This document shows positions 22,822 through 30,955 of a stretch of DNA of 35,237 nt, piece after piece. A program made the translations under genes and the position numbers. The notes below the pieces were generated by a model. It did not search any database. It had not been told where the DNA came from and worked only from the letters and a program-made list of their open reading frames with translations. Source of the stretch: a virus; the IMG/VR virus record IMGVR_UViG_3300045936_000143, positions 1 to 35,237 of that record, one strand, 5' to 3'. The number at the start of each line of letters is the position of its first letter. Position 1 is the stretch's first letter.

Positions 22822-22942
22822 GGCCGCTGGCGATGGAACGCCCGATGGTGACGTTCACGGTGATCGGCGAGCCGCAGCCGAAGGGATCGACGAAGGCGTT
22901 TGTGCCGAAGTCGTGGGCGGCGAAAGCCGTCGCCATGGGTGA
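22298..22942 (+). CDS. Helical protein, perhaps the C-terminal part of the replication gene
   Basis: A 214-residue frame with good coding pattern up to about 22830. It begins MRKPIGFRQLCMVAREILTA and has helices (WRERIKDRIIALGYTYPQPW), a Pro-rich link, and an Ala/Arg helix. In this frame the DNA is open already from 22232, before the ATG, so the part could be joined to the gene at 21736 by a +1 shift. The last 110 bases overlap RusA and are probably a shadow. Confidence 0.55.
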   Translation: MRKPIGFRQLCMVAREILTADRRLDDTEWRERIKDRIIALGYTYPQPWSLLTDAMTQVERALERRWGPRPPPLPPVPPPRDPDRGSPWHIPRQRTDQGAWMGPARILPTLAEHVPEAVAAMRKAAASPAVRRAIRAAQARELAEAAQAAQEPSTEHLRRLQAAIEALRASRRLREAAGDGTPDGDVHGDRRAAAEGIDEGVCAEVVGGESRRHG

Positions 22943-23333
22943 GGCGCCTCGCGCGATCGTGACGTCGGACAACCCGGCGGCGAAAGGCTGGCAGCAGCTC
23001 GTCGCCGAGCGCGCCCAGACGGTGCTGACCGGCGACGGGCTCTTCGTCGGTCCCGTGCGCGTCGCCGTCGTCTTCCGGCTACCGCGGCCGGCCTCCCTGC
23101 CGCGAAAGGTCCAGCATCACCTGAAAAAGCCCGACGTTGACAAGCTCGCGCGCAACGTCCTCGACGGCCTGCGCGGTGTGCTCTACGCCGACGATCGGGC
23201 GGTCGTGGATCTCCGCGCTCGGAAGGTCTACGCCCCGACCGGCAGCGCGCCGGGCGCGGATATCACGGTCGGCCTGGTGGCGCCACCGCCGGCGGCTGAG
23301 TGGACGTCGCGGGATCTGTTCGCGGAGGTGTGA
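22833..23333 (+). CDS. rusA: RusA-family Holliday junction resolvase
   Basis: A 166-residue enzyme that cuts four-way DNA junctions during recombination or before packaging. FTVIGEPQPKGSTKAF matches the N-terminal RusA strand, and KKPDVDKLARNVLDGL carries the acidic residues D101 and D103 and Lys104. DD120-121 follows in LYADDRAVV. All known key positions are present. ATG 22833 and 22845 are both possible starts; TGAGG is well spaced for the first. Confidence 0.87.
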   Translation: MERPMVTFTVIGEPQPKGSTKAFVPKSWAAKAVAMGEAPRAIVTSDNPAAKGWQQLVAERAQTVLTGDGLFVGPVRVAVVFRLPRPASLPRKVQHHLKKPDVDKLARNVLDGLRGVLYADDRAVVDLRARKVYAPTGSAPGADITVGLVAPPPAAEWTSRDLFAEV

Positions 23334-23567
23334 ATGCGACCGCCGGTGATTCATGAGGCCAGTGCGCTGGTGGACGGCGTGCAACGGTGCGTGCGCTGTG
23401 GGGTCATCCTCACCGACTACCGAGAGGCGATGGTGCTCGAAAGCGATCGCCCGCTTCGCGGGTGGCCGGCCGGCGCATTCATCGAGGTCGCGGCCGGTGG
23501 GCCTGGCGTGCCGACGTTTTCGTCGACGACCGAGGACGCGCCGACCTGCGAGGTGTCCGAATTCTGA
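23334..23567 (+). CDS. Small hypothetical protein
   Basis: A 77-residue protein starting at the base after the RusA stop. It has one CxxC pair (CVRCG) near residue 20, a Gly/Pro-rich middle and another Cys at the end. No family recognised. Confidence 0.5.
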   Translation: MRPPVIHEASALVDGVQRCVRCGVILTDYREAMVLESDRPLRGWPAGAFIEVAAGGPGVPTFSSTTEDAPTCEVSEF

Positions 23568-23576
23568 AAGTGACCA

Positions 23577-23696
23577 ATGGACCATTCGGAGCTGCTGAAG
23601 CTCGTGAGCGTGTTGATCGTGCTGGTGTGCATCATGGCCGCGGCCGAGATCATCAAAGCCGTCTGGCGGATCGACGACGATGACGACGTGTCCTGA
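23577..23696 (+). CDS. Single-span membrane peptide
   Basis: A 39-residue peptide with one hydrophobic helix (LVSVLIVLVCIMAAAEII) and an acidic end with five Asp in a row. The short length and its fit between two genes (17-base overlap downstream) suggest a small accessory membrane protein. It could affect host membrane proteins. Confidence 0.5.
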   Translation: MDHSELLKLVSVLIVLVCIMAAAEIIKAVWRIDDDDDVS

Positions 23697-23916
23697 GTGC
23701 CGCGGCAATGTCCAGACCGTGATGGCGCGCGGCGGCCGCGGCCCGCAGGGCGGCGATCTGATTGTGTGTCTGGCGTGCGGCGCGATCTGCTCGTTCTGGT
23801 CGGACTTAACGCTGCACACGCTGCAGCCGCACGAGGCGCGGCATTACGACCCGATGCTGCTCCTCCAGGCCATTGCGATCGCCGACAACATCATCGCCAG
23901 GAAGCGGATGAATTGA
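23680..23916 (+). CDS. Small zinc-ribbon protein
   Basis: A 78-residue protein with CPEC at the N-terminus and CLAC at about 30-33, forming a four-Cys metal site. The C-terminal helix reads MLLLQAIAIADNIIARK. The ATG lies within the end of the peptide before it. Unknown role. Confidence 0.6.
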   Translation: MTTCPECRGNVQTVMARGGRGPQGGDLIVCLACGAICSFWSDLTLHTLQPHEARHYDPMLLLQAIAIADNIIARKRMN

Positions 23917-23937
23917 CCATGGGGAAGAGGTGACGAG

Positions 23938-24576
23938 ATGAGCGTGCCGAATGAATACCAGTTCGTGTGTGACGTCGTCGGGCCGCGCTTGGCGATCGTC
24001 GGCGACGAGGAGGAGACGCGTGCGAACTCCTTCTGGGCCTGCAACGATGGTTGCGTGCAGATCCGCCAGAAGGATCCGCGCTGGGGCCTGCTGATCAAGA
24101 CCGGCGGGGCGCAGGTCGAGAACAGGGCGGCGGATATCTGGGCGTATGACCTCGGCAACGGCACCCTGCAGGTCGTCGACATGATTTCGAACGCCGAGGG
24201 CGCGCCCCCACCCGAGGGTGGCGCCCGCACCCCACCAGGGCCTGCCTGGAGCGAGAAGGACATCCGCTCGATCAGCGAATGGGTCGTGCCATACAACGAC
24301 ATGCCGGCCCCGGGACCCGATCCCGGCCCGAGCGGCGACACCGTGACCGTGCCGACGGCCGCGGCGTTCGAGAAGCTGAAGGCGGACATCGCCTCGCTCG
24401 ATGAGCGTCTGATGGCGCTGGAAGCCAACAACGGGAACACCGGCTTCCCGTCGCGCATCGCGCTGCGCACTTGGCGCGGGCGGTATGTCGTCGCGGTCAA
24501 CGATGAGGCCTATTCGGTCGCGGCGGATCGCGAGAGCGCCGGCGCGTGGGAAACCTTCGACGTGGAACCGAAGTGA
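23938..24576 (+). CDS. Protein with a fascin-like beta-trefoil end
   Basis: A 212-residue protein. The N-terminal 90 residues look like an all-beta module with DDVVGPRLAIVG-type strands and Trp (FWACNDG, DIWAYDLGNG). After a Pro/Gly linker there is a short coiled coil (FEKLKADIASLDERLMALE). The last 40 residues (RIALRTWRGRYVVAV and AGAWETFDV) match the repeat motif of fascin-like beta-trefoil domains, which often bind sugars. It is unusual in an early phage region; it may be a surface or moron protein. Confidence 0.55.
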   Translation: MSVPNEYQFVCDVVGPRLAIVGDEEETRANSFWACNDGCVQIRQKDPRWGLLIKTGGAQVENRAADIWAYDLGNGTLQVVDMISNAEGAPPPEGGARTPPGPAWSEKDIRSISEWVVPYNDMPAPGPDPGPSGDTVTVPTAAAFEKLKADIASLDERLMALEANNGNTGFPSRIALRTWRGRYVVAVNDEAYSVAADRESAGAWETFDVEPK

Positions 24577-24591
24577 ACGCGAGGCGCAGCC

Positions 24592-24828
24592 ATGAAGACG
24601 CCGAGAGTACAACCGGATTCAGAGGTGGCGCTTCGAGGGTTGCCTCACGGATGGATTGGTCAGTGCCATCGCCGAGGGTGTCGTCATCGGGCGTCGGTGT
24701 TAATCGAGGTCGACGGCACGGTCCAGGGCGAGTACTGCCAGCGACACGCCGGTCAGATGTTCAGAGAGCTTCGTGATCGATTGCGCGAAAAGCTGGATGC
24801 GCAGGTGGACAAGGAGGTCGCGCCATGA
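24592..24828 (+). CDS. Small Cys/His protein
   Basis: A 78-residue protein with CHRRGCRHRA and a later CQRHAG, a possible Cys2His2-type site. The C-terminus is a charged helix. The stop overlaps the start of the metallopeptidase. Confidence 0.55.
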   Translation: MKTPRVQPDSEVALRGLPHGWIGQCHRRGCRHRASVLIEVDGTVQGEYCQRHAGQMFRELRDRLREKLDAQVDKEVAP

Positions 24829-25373
24829 AAGTCAAGAAACTCCCCAAGGTCGCGTATCGCCTGCTCTCGCGCGAGGAGTACCCCGAGGCCTATCGCCGCG
24901 TGACCGACCTGGTCACGCGGTATCACGAGGAGCTCGCCAGCGCCCGGATCGCGCTCGCGTGGTGCACGTCGTGGAAGCGGGACACGGACGGCAACTTGAC
25001 GCTCGGGAAGTGCCGCCGCGCGACGGCCCTCGATCGGCAGTTGCACGAGTATGACTTCGTGATCCTGCTCAATCAGGACTTCTGGATGAATCCGCAGACC
25101 ACCGCGATTCAGAAGGACGCATTGCTCGATCACGAACTCTGCCACGCGATCGTGCGCGTGGACCCGGAGACCCACGATCCGCTCGTCGACGAGCAGGGCC
25201 GGATCGTGTACCGGCTCCGGCGGCATGACCTCGAAGAATTCGCCTGCATCGCGGAACGCTATGGGATCTGGAAGAAAGACATTGAACTGTTCCATCGCTC
25301 GCTGAAGCGGGCCGACAAGCAGCGCCTGCTGCCGCTCGACGAGCAGGCCGCGTCGGTCAACGCGGTGCACTGA
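24825..25373 (+). CDS. Phage metallopeptidase-like protein
   Basis: A 182-residue protein with the zinc-binding HELCH motif (H103, E104, H107) in a helix (KDALLDHELCHAIV). The next part contains RRHDLEEF, a likely third ligand and support helix. It resembles the putative phage metallopeptidase family (PhageMetallopep) of similar length. Substrate unknown; it may act on host regulators or cell wall. Coupled at both ends. Confidence 0.75.
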   Translation: MKVKKLPKVAYRLLSREEYPEAYRRVTDLVTRYHEELASARIALAWCTSWKRDTDGNLTLGKCRRATALDRQLHEYDFVILLNQDFWMNPQTTAIQKDALLDHELCHAIVRVDPETHDPLVDEQGRIVYRLRRHDLEEFACIAERYGIWKKDIELFHRSLKRADKQRLLPLDEQAASVNAVH

Positions 25374-25588
25374 TGCTGCCGCGCCAGACCGGGGAGCCGC
25401 GGGCGCGGCGCGATACCTGGGCGTGGACGCACGAGCCGCCGCCCCACGCCTACGCGCTGCACGCGCACGCCTGGCCGACGGTCGATGATCTGCTGGCCAT
25501 CAGCGCCGGTGGCCGGGCCGACGCGATCGCGCAAGTGACGCGCGGCGAGGTGACGTACTACGGACTGGGTGATGAGCAACGAGACTGA
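25373..25588 (+). CDS. Small hypothetical protein
   Basis: A 71-residue protein rich in Ala, Arg and His (AYALHAHAWPTVDDLL). The ATG overlaps the metallopeptidase stop (TGATG). No known fold. Confidence 0.5.
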   Translation: MLPRQTGEPRARRDTWAWTHEPPPHAYALHAHAWPTVDDLLAISAGGRADAIAQVTRGEVTYYGLGDEQRD

Positions 25589-25760
25589 CCTCACCCCGGC
25601 CGAGCGGCGACGGGCGCTGATGAGTGCGCGCGCGATTTGGCTGCGTGACCTGGCGGCTGACCCGACGCTGCCGTTCACCCGGCTCGAGCGCATCGTCTTG
25701 CGCGCGGCCGCGGACAAGGTGAGGTTGGTCGCCGGCGAAGGAGGGACCCGATGCGAGTGA
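25572..25760 (+). CDS. Small helical protein
   Basis: A 62-residue, Arg/Leu/Ala-rich helical protein (LTPAERRRALMSARAIWLRDL). The ATG is within the end of the previous gene. Its end overlaps the next start. Function unknown. Confidence 0.5.
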   Translation: MSNETDLTPAERRRALMSARAIWLRDLAADPTLPFTRLERIVLRAAADKVRLVAGEGGTRCE

Positions 25761-25990
25761 CGCTGGAGAGCACCGACAAGGTCGTCGATTTGATGTTTGA
25801 GGACGGGCAGATCGTGCCCGCGCGGATCTGGGAGGGCGAGACCTCGAGTGGCATTCCCTGCCACGCCTACATCACCCGGATCGCCGTCCACAACCAGGAC
25901 GACGGGAGCGCGTTCGAGCGCGAGCTCCTGCAGCAGCGACCGCCGCACAATCCGGATGTCGCGGCGCTGCCGCGTCGCCTGGTGATCTGA
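25751..25990 (+). CDS. Small beta-rich hypothetical protein
   Basis: A 79-residue protein with strands VTLESTDKVVDLMF and CHAYITRIAVHN. The start overlaps the upstream gene by ten bases and has a GGAGGGA site before it. No known family. Confidence 0.55.
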   Translation: MRVTLESTDKVVDLMFEDGQIVPARIWEGETSSGIPCHAYITRIAVHNQDDGSAFERELLQQRPPHNPDVAALPRRLVI

Positions 25991-25999
25991 GGCGTTGTG

Positions 26000-26287
26000 A
26001 TGACGACCGACTCGAGGCTCTACGCGGCGATCGCGTACACGCTCGATCGCATTCAAGTGGATCCCGATGTCCGCTACTACTGCGGGTTTGGGACGGAGCT
26101 CTTCTATCAGCTCGTCCAGGCGGAAGCGGACTATCTCGGCAAGCCACTCGAAGAGATCGAAGCCGAGCGCCGGCAGGATCGACAACCATCCTATCGGCGG
26201 CGGGAGCCGGAAGTGGTCCGCCTGCGAGACCAACTCGCCGAGTTGCGCCAGCAATGGGACCACGGCATCAACCGGACTCGCTCATGA
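26000..26287 (+). CDS. Small helical hypothetical protein
   Basis: A 95-residue protein with helices (LYAAIAYTLDRIQ, LFYQLVQAEADYL) and a charged coiled-coil end. A GTG at 25997 is the other possible start. The stop overlaps the next ATG. Confidence 0.55.
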   Translation: MTTDSRLYAAIAYTLDRIQVDPDVRYYCGFGTELFYQLVQAEADYLGKPLEEIEAERRQDRQPSYRRREPEVVRLRDQLAELRQQWDHGINRTRS

Positions 26288-26487
26288 CTCGTGATCGATG
26301 GGCGATCCGTGTGACCTACCGCAGTGGCGACGACGCGTGGCTCCGGCATGGCCCCGTCATCGGCGAAGGACGGATCGCGACGTTCACGACTCGGGAACAC
26401 GCGGAGCGGGAAGCGCGCGTCCTTCGGAACGGTCTCGATGCTGACGACATCGTGATGGTTGTGAAGTGTCCCACGGTACACAGCTGA
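26284..26487 (+). CDS. Small hypothetical protein
   Basis: A 67-residue alpha/beta protein (RWAIRVTYRS, then a helix TREHAEREARVL). Joined to both neighbours by stop/start overlaps. Unknown function. Confidence 0.5.
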   Translation: MTRDRWAIRVTYRSGDDAWLRHGPVIGEGRIATFTTREHAEREARVLRNGLDADDIVMVVKCPTVHS

Positions 26488-26750
26488 TGCCGACCGAATC
26501 GAACTATCTGTGCGGCTGTGGGCGGTTCATGCGGCCAAAGCAGAACAGCGTGACCGTGGAGGAGCTCCATGCGGACGGCTCTCCATACAAGCTCTGGGAC
26601 GCCGACCTTTGGGAATGCGTCGAGTGCGGTGTCGAGATCATCACCGGCTTCGGATCACTCCCGCTCGCCGAACATTGGCAGCCGACCTATGGCGAGCAGC
26701 GGACTCGCCTCGCCCCCGTGTATCCGGGTCGCTGTCGAGAGGAGGAGTAA
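26487..26750 (+). CDS. Small zinc-ribbon protein, paralogue of 27870
   Basis: An 87-residue protein with CGCG and CVEC as the two halves of a zinc site. Between them is PKQNSVTVEELHADG, and after them GFGSLPLAEHWQPTY. The gene at 27870 encodes a clear paralogue with the same segments. Phage genes rarely keep two copies, so a useful dosage or division of labour is possible. The ATG overlaps the upstream stop (TGATG). Confidence 0.65.
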   Translation: MPTESNYLCGCGRFMRPKQNSVTVEELHADGSPYKLWDADLWECVECGVEIITGFGSLPLAEHWQPTYGEQRTRLAPVYPGRCREEE

Positions 26751-26755
26751 ACGCG

Positions 26756-27247
26756 ATGGCGTACGCTGCGAACACGACCGTCCCGGTCGAGAAGAGTCGT
26801 GCCGAAATTGAACGGTTACTCTCGAAGCACAAGTGCACGAAGTTCATGGCGGGCGTCGACCATGAGCGGCACCAGGCAACCGTGCAGTTTCAGGCCCACG
26901 CTCGGATCGTCAAGTTCGACATCGCACTTCCGGACCCGGCCGATCCGAAGTATCGCAGAATCAAGAACAGCTACTTACAGCGCACACAGGCCGGCATCGA
27001 CAAGGCCGTCGACCAAGAAACTCGCACGCGGTGGCGCGCGTTGCTCTTGGTCATCAAGGCGAAGCTCGAGGCGATCGAGAGCGGTATCGCCACATTCGAG
27101 GACGAATTCCTCGCGCATGTGCTCTTGCCGAATCAGCAGACGGTCGCCGAATGGGTCGGGCCCGAGGTCGCGCGCATCTACGAAACGGGAACGATGCCAC
27201 CCGCGCGGCAACTGACAGGCGACGTGGTCGAGGCGGACGCTGGGTAG
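26756..27247 (+). CDS. Conserved phage-type protein with N-terminal VEKS motif
   Basis: A 163-residue protein with a good RBS (GGAGGAG). The start reads MAYAANTTVPVEKSRAEI, followed by strands (HQATVQFQAHARIVKFD) and helices (WRALLLVIKAKLEAIE). Proteins with this beginning are widespread in phages and integrative elements but have no known function. The seventy C-terminal residues include a Pro/Ala-rich end. Confidence 0.65.
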   Translation: MAYAANTTVPVEKSRAEIERLLSKHKCTKFMAGVDHERHQATVQFQAHARIVKFDIALPDPADPKYRRIKNSYLQRTQAGIDKAVDQETRTRWRALLLVIKAKLEAIESGIATFEDEFLAHVLLPNQQTVAEWVGPEVARIYETGTMPPARQLTGDVVEADAG

Positions 27248-27297
27248 ACACGACGCGAGAGTCTGACTTGCGTGACGATCGGGACAAGGAGGCAAGA

Positions 27298-27453
27298 ATG
27301 ATCACGCTCATCATCACGTTGATCATCATCGGGCTGCTCTGGTATCTGGTCGAGACGTACCTCCCGATGCCGGCGCCGATGAAGACGATCATCCGGGTGG
27401 TCGTCATCATCGCGCTGGTCCTCTACCTGGCGCGGTTCTTCGGGGTGCTGTGA
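27298..27453 (+). CDS. Small membrane protein of Thivi_2564 type
   Basis: A 51-residue protein with two membrane helices, LIITLIIIGLLWYLVETYLP and IIRVVVIIALVLYLARFF, linked by Pro and Met residues. Its length and MPAPMKTII link fit the Thivi_2564 family. AAGGAGG precedes the ATG. The role is unknown; it could be a holin or an inner-membrane accessory. Confidence 0.65.
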   Translation: MITLIITLIIIGLLWYLVETYLPMPAPMKTIIRVVVIIALVLYLARFFGVL

Positions 27454-27671
27454 TGACCCGCGAGGAAGCGATCCAGGCGCTGACCGCGCTGCCGGCCGTG
27501 GCGCGGATCAGCCGCGCCGATGTGACGCTGACCTCGGTGATCATCGTCGAGTGCGACGAGCCGCTGACGTTGCAGGCACGGACGATCATCCAAGAGCAAC
27601 TACAGAAGGTCTGGCCGAACAACCGATGCGTCGTGCTCGATCAGGGATACCGGTTGAAGGTGCAGCCGTGA
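27453..27671 (+). CDS. Small hypothetical protein
   Basis: A 72-residue alpha/beta protein with a helix at each end and VTLTSVIIVECDEP between. Start and stop overlap the neighbouring genes. Unknown function. Confidence 0.5.
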   Translation: MTREEAIQALTALPAVARISRADVTLTSVIIVECDEPLTLQARTIIQEQLQKVWPNNRCVVLDQGYRLKVQP

Positions 27672-27868
27672 AGGCCGCCCGCGTCACGGCCTTCACCGTC
27701 CGCGCCCTGGAGCTCGAGCTCGGCGCCTCGCTCCGGGTCGTCGAAGTCACGCAGGTCAACGACCGTGAGCGGATGTTCCTGATTCTCACGCCGCGCTGTC
27801 CCTACTGTGGGCAACTGAACCCGCGGCGACAATGCCGCAGCTGCGGCGCATCCGCTCGAATTCATTGA
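27668..27868 (+). CDS. Small zinc-ribbon protein
   Basis: A 66-residue protein from GTG 27668. The first 40 residues form strands (LRVVEVTQVNDRERMFLIL). CPYCG and CRSCG at the end make a zinc ribbon. Possibly a nucleic-acid-binding or adaptor protein. Confidence 0.55.
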   Translation: MKAARVTAFTVRALELELGASLRVVEVTQVNDRERMFLILTPRCPYCGQLNPRRQCRSCGASARIH

Positions 27869-27869
27869 C

Positions 27870-28139
27870 ATGGCGGGACCCACCAACGGATCGCTGGTCT
27901 GTGGCTGCGGTCGCATCATGACCATCAAGCAGAACAGCGTCACCGTCGAGGAGCTCTTCGAAGATGGCCGCGGCTACAAACTCTGGGATGCCGACTTGTA
28001 TGAATGTCTCGAGTGCGGGGTCGAGGTGATCAGCGGCTTCGCGCAGCTGCCGCTCGCCGAGCACTATCAACCGACGTATGCCGCGCAGCGGGCACGCCGC
28101 GGGCCCATCTATCCCGCGCGCTGCCGTCCGGACCCTTGA
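27870..28139 (+). CDS. Small zinc-ribbon protein, paralogue of 26487
   Basis: An 89-residue protein that shares CGCGR, KQNSVTVEEL, KLWDADL, CVECGVE/CLECGVE and LPLAEH.QPTY with the gene at 26487. Together the pair indicates duplication in this small-gene cluster. Function unknown. Confidence 0.65.
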   Translation: MAGPTNGSLVCGCGRIMTIKQNSVTVEELFEDGRGYKLWDADLYECLECGVEVISGFAQLPLAEHYQPTYAAQRARRGPIYPARCRPDP

Positions 28140-28173
28140 CGCCACGCGTACCATGCGCGAGGAGAGGTGACTC

Positions 28174-28521
28174 ATGGCTGCAGGCACGTATCACTTGGCG
28201 ATCGAACAGGGCGCCGTCTTCGCCCGGACGTTTGCGTGGACCACCGCCGCCGGCGATCCGGTCGCGCTCGATGGCTATACCGCCGCGATGCAGCTCCGGG
28301 CGATCCCGCAGGGGCCAGTGGTCGCCGACTGGTCGGGGTCGCTCGCGGTCCAATCTCCGGGCGCCGTCGCGCTGCATGTGGCGGCCACGGAGACCGCGCT
28401 GCTCACCGTCCACAGTGGGGTCTACGACCTCGAGCTGACGCCGCCGAGTGGGCCGGCCGACACGTTCCGGTTCCTGCAGGGCATGTTCAATGTGAGCCGC
28501 GAGGTGACCCGCGATGTCTAG
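28174..28521 (+). CDS. Baseplate/fibre-associated protein
   Basis: A 115-residue beta-rich protein with a RBS GAGGAGAGG. The opening [19 protein letters not shown] and the ending [12 protein letters not shown] are common in phage proteins encoded before tail fibres. The gene overlaps the fibre gene by eight bases, suggesting the two work together, probably as a fibre mount. Function is by context. Confidence 0.6.
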   Translation: MAAGTYHLAIEQGAVFARTFAWTTAAGDPVALDGYTAAMQLRAIPQGPVVADWSGSLAVQSPGAVALHVAATETALLTVHSGVYDLELTPPSGPADTFRFLQGMFNVSREVTRDV

Positions 28522-30454
28522 CACCATCACTGTGACCGATCCGTCGGTCGTGAACGGCGCGTCGGTGCCGCCAACCGTCATCACCGTCGATCTCGCGATC
28601 CCCGGGCCGCCGGGACCGCCAGGACCCCAGGGCGAACCCGGCACCGCGGCGCCACACGCGCCGACGCACGAGGCCGGTGGCAGCGATCCGGTCGCGGTCG
28701 CGGATCTCGCCGGCGCTGACGTCCTGGCCCTCACGAACACGAGCAATCTGTTCGAGGGCGACCAGACCATTGACGGCAATCTGATCGTCACCGGCGAGAT
28801 CAACCCGGCGCGCTGGGCCGAGCAGCGCCCGAAGGTTGAGGCGCTCGAGCGCAGCGAACGCGCCACGGGCGTCCGCACGCTGCTCTCGAATGACCTCGTG
28901 GCTGGCATGTCGCTCCGCCACGACGCGGAGCTGAGCGCGGGCCACATCACGGTCGGCAACTACGACACGCAGACCTATCAGCCGCTCGTGCTCGAAGCTG
29001 AGCGCCTCTCGCTCGTCACGGGGGTCTACCCGCCAGGGCTCGCGGAGCATGTGCGCGTGCATCCGTCCGGCGGCGTCACGGTCGGGGAGGGCGTGGACCA
29101 CGAGGTCGATCCGGGTGTCGGGATCGTGCGGGCGCGCGGGCTGGAGGCGCCTCTCTCGCCGGATGTGCTCACGCACGCCGGCGGCTATCCCGGCGGCGGC
29201 GGCTTCCTCCGCGCCGATGGCACCTTCGCCGATCCGCCGCGCTCGACGGCGACGCTGCTGGCGTATGACTGGAACAGCACGACCTCGCCGCCGCCGACGA
29301 GCAGTCAGCTCCGGCTCGACGCGCCGGCGCCCTACACGGCGGTGACAACGCTCTGGGCGCGGCTGATCACCAGCGACGGGATCGACGCGACGCGCCTGCT
29401 GCTGGCGATTCAGCCTGAGACGCGCCTCATCGTGCAGGACAGGAATGACTCCGCGCTCTACGTCGATCTCGCGACGACGGGTCCCGCGATGGACCAGGGC
29501 GGCTACGTCGCGATCCCGGTCGCCTGGCGAGCCAATGGCGGAGCGCTCCTCAGCAATCAGGCCGTGCTGCTGGCCATTGGCCAGCGCGAGACGACGGCCG
29601 GGCCCGAAGGGCCGCCCGGGCCTCCGGGCCCGCAGGGCGATCCGGGCCCCCCAGGCGCGACGGGCCCCGTCGGGCCGACAGGGCCGGCTGGCCCGCAGGG
29701 GGCTAACGGGGAGCCGGGCGCAGCGGGCCCCGCCGGGCCTGCTGGCGCCCAAGGCCCGCAGGGCGATCCCGGCGCGGCGGGCGCACAGGGGCCGCCAGGC
29801 GCCCAAGGGGAGGCCGGTCCCGCTGGGGTGACCGGACCGCAGGGCGTGCCTGGCCCCGCCCCGGCGGGCACGGGGTTCGTCAAGGTCACCAACGGGGTCC
29901 TCGAGACCCCCAGCGGCACGCTGCCGCTGGCCGCGATCGAGTCGCTGGCGGCGTCCCGTCTCCTAGGCCGTGGGGACGGCGGCGCCGGTAGTCCGCAGGC
30001 GTTGACGGTTGGCAAAGGGCTGGCGCTGGCGGGCACGACGCTGTCGGGCACGGCGTCGAGCTTTATGGGCTACACGTTCAGTTCGACCACGACCGAGCCG
30101 CCGGCGAGTGCCGGCGTCCGGATGAACGGCGCGCACCCGTACACGGCGGTAACCAAGGTGTGGGTGCACTACCTCAACACGAATACCGAGGACATGTTCT
30201 TCGCGCTGACGCGGATGCAAGTCGGCTCCACGCTGGTCGTGCAGGACAAGGACGCGCACGCGCAGTTCGCCGAGTTCACGGTGACCGGGCCGGTCATCGA
30301 CAAGACCACGTATTGCGAGGTGCCCGTGGCGTGGAAGTCGAACGGGACGGCGCTGACCAACAACCAGGCCGTGCTCGTGCGGGAAACGTACGTGGTGACG
30401 CTCGCGATGCTGAGCGCGCTCGAGGCCAGGGTCGCGGCGCTCGAGGGCGCTTGA
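28514..30454 (+). CDS. Collagen-like tail fibre protein
   Basis: A 646-residue fibre. Residues 28-42 are a first short collagen-like part ([14 protein letters not shown]). HEAGGSDP then leads into helical and beta segments. FLRADGTF stands near 230. Residues 249-355 form a beta domain that is repeated at 517-625. Residues 363-447 have about 28 Gly-X-Y triplets, which should form a triple helix. The C-terminus is a short coiled coil ([13 protein letters not shown]). A trimeric, receptor-binding fibre is the best reading. Confidence 0.82.
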   Translation: MSSTITVTDPSVVNGASVPPTVITVDLAIPGPPGPPGPQGEPGTAAPHAPTHEAGGSDPVAVADLAGADVLALTNTSNLFEGDQTIDGNLIVTGEINPARWAEQRPKVEALERSERATGVRTLLSNDLVAGMSLRHDAELSAGHITVGNYDTQTYQPLVLEAERLSLVTGVYPPGLAEHVRVHPSGGVTVGEGVDHEVDPGVGIVRARGLEAPLSPDVLTHAGGYPGGGGFLRADGTFADPPRSTATLLAYDWNSTTSPPPTSSQLRLDAPAPYTAVTTLWARLITSDGIDATRLLLAIQPETRLIVQDRNDSALYVDLATTGPAMDQGGYVAIPVAWRANGGALLSNQAVLLAIGQRETTAGPEGPPGPPGPQGDPGPPGATGPVGPTGPAGPQGANGEPGAAGPAGPAGAQGPQGDPGAAGAQGPPGAQGEAGPAGVTGPQGVPGPAPAGTGFVKVTNGVLETPSGTLPLAAIESLAASRLLGRGDGGAGSPQALTVGKGLALAGTTLSGTASSFMGYTFSSTTTEPPASAGVRMNGAHPYTAVTKVWVHYLNTNTEDMFFALTRMQVGSTLVVQDKDAHAQFAEFTVTGPVIDKTTYCEVPVAWKSNGTALTNNQAVLVRETYVVTLAMLSALEARVAALEGA

Positions 30455-30531
30455 TGCGGTACCGGGCCGCGCGGAAGGGTCGCCCCCGACTGCGCCTGCT
30501 GCAGCAGGGGCTGAATCGACAGCCGGCCTGA
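30454..30531 (+). CDS. Tiny basic peptide
   Basis: A 25-residue frame ([19 protein letters not shown] and six more) starting at the fibre stop (TGATG). It is Arg-rich and sits directly before the first HNH gene. It may not be functional. Confidence 0.25.
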   Translation: MRYRAARKGRPRLRLLQQGLNRQPA

Positions 30532-30533
30532 CT

Positions 30534-30761
30534 ATGCCCAGCGCTCCGCAGCGGATGTGCCCCACCCCGCACTGCGGCCGGTTGACGTCCGGCGGACTGT
30601 GCGGTCGGTGCCGGCGCCGGCAGGACCTGGCGCGATGGACCGTGACCGACCACATCATCGCGCTCCGTGATGGCGGCGAGCGGCTCGACCCGGCGAACTT
30701 TCAGTCGCTCTGTCGCGGTTGCAACGCGGCAAAAGCGATCACGCACGCGGTGCGCGGGTGA
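30534..30761 (+). CDS. Short HNH endonuclease
   Basis: A 75-residue HNH protein. CPTPHCG and CGRC form a zinc site. The beta-beta-alpha motif is TDHIIALRDGG, then N (PANFQSLC) and CNAAK. The HNH protein at 33175 has the same ends with about 45 further residues between them, so this is a shortened form. HNH enzymes next to terminase genes can assist DNA packaging. Confidence 0.75.
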   Translation: MPSAPQRMCPTPHCGRLTSGGLCGRCRRRQDLARWTVTDHIIALRDGGERLDPANFQSLCRGCNAAKAITHAVRG

Positions 30762-30814
30762 ACATTTTCGGAGCGCGATCGCGATGGCACGACGTCGACC
30801 GGGGGGGGAGGGGG

Positions 30815-30955
30815 ATGAAAATCGCTGGCGCGCCCAAGCCCCGGAACCACCCGGCAGTGCATCGCGTGTGGCCGCAGGTTTTCGACCAAGTTGAATTCTC
30901 GCTGAGGAGCGCGCTACGGGTCGCCGAGGGCCGCGCAAAACACCTACCGCGTTGA
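30815..30955 (+). CDS. Possible 46-residue protein
   Basis: A frame from ATG 30815 after a G-rich region (eight G, then GGGGG). It reads AGAPKPRNHPAVHRVWPQVF and overlaps the 5' end of the small terminase gene. The coding pattern is weak. It may be a shadow. Confidence 0.25.
   Translation: MKIAGAPKPRNHPAVHRVWPQVFDQVEFSLRSALRVAEGRAKHLPR

Noticed and set aside
22832-22942. Real C-terminus of the gene at 22298
   Set aside because: It overlaps RusA, whose codon pattern and motifs are clear; the overlap part is low-complexity.
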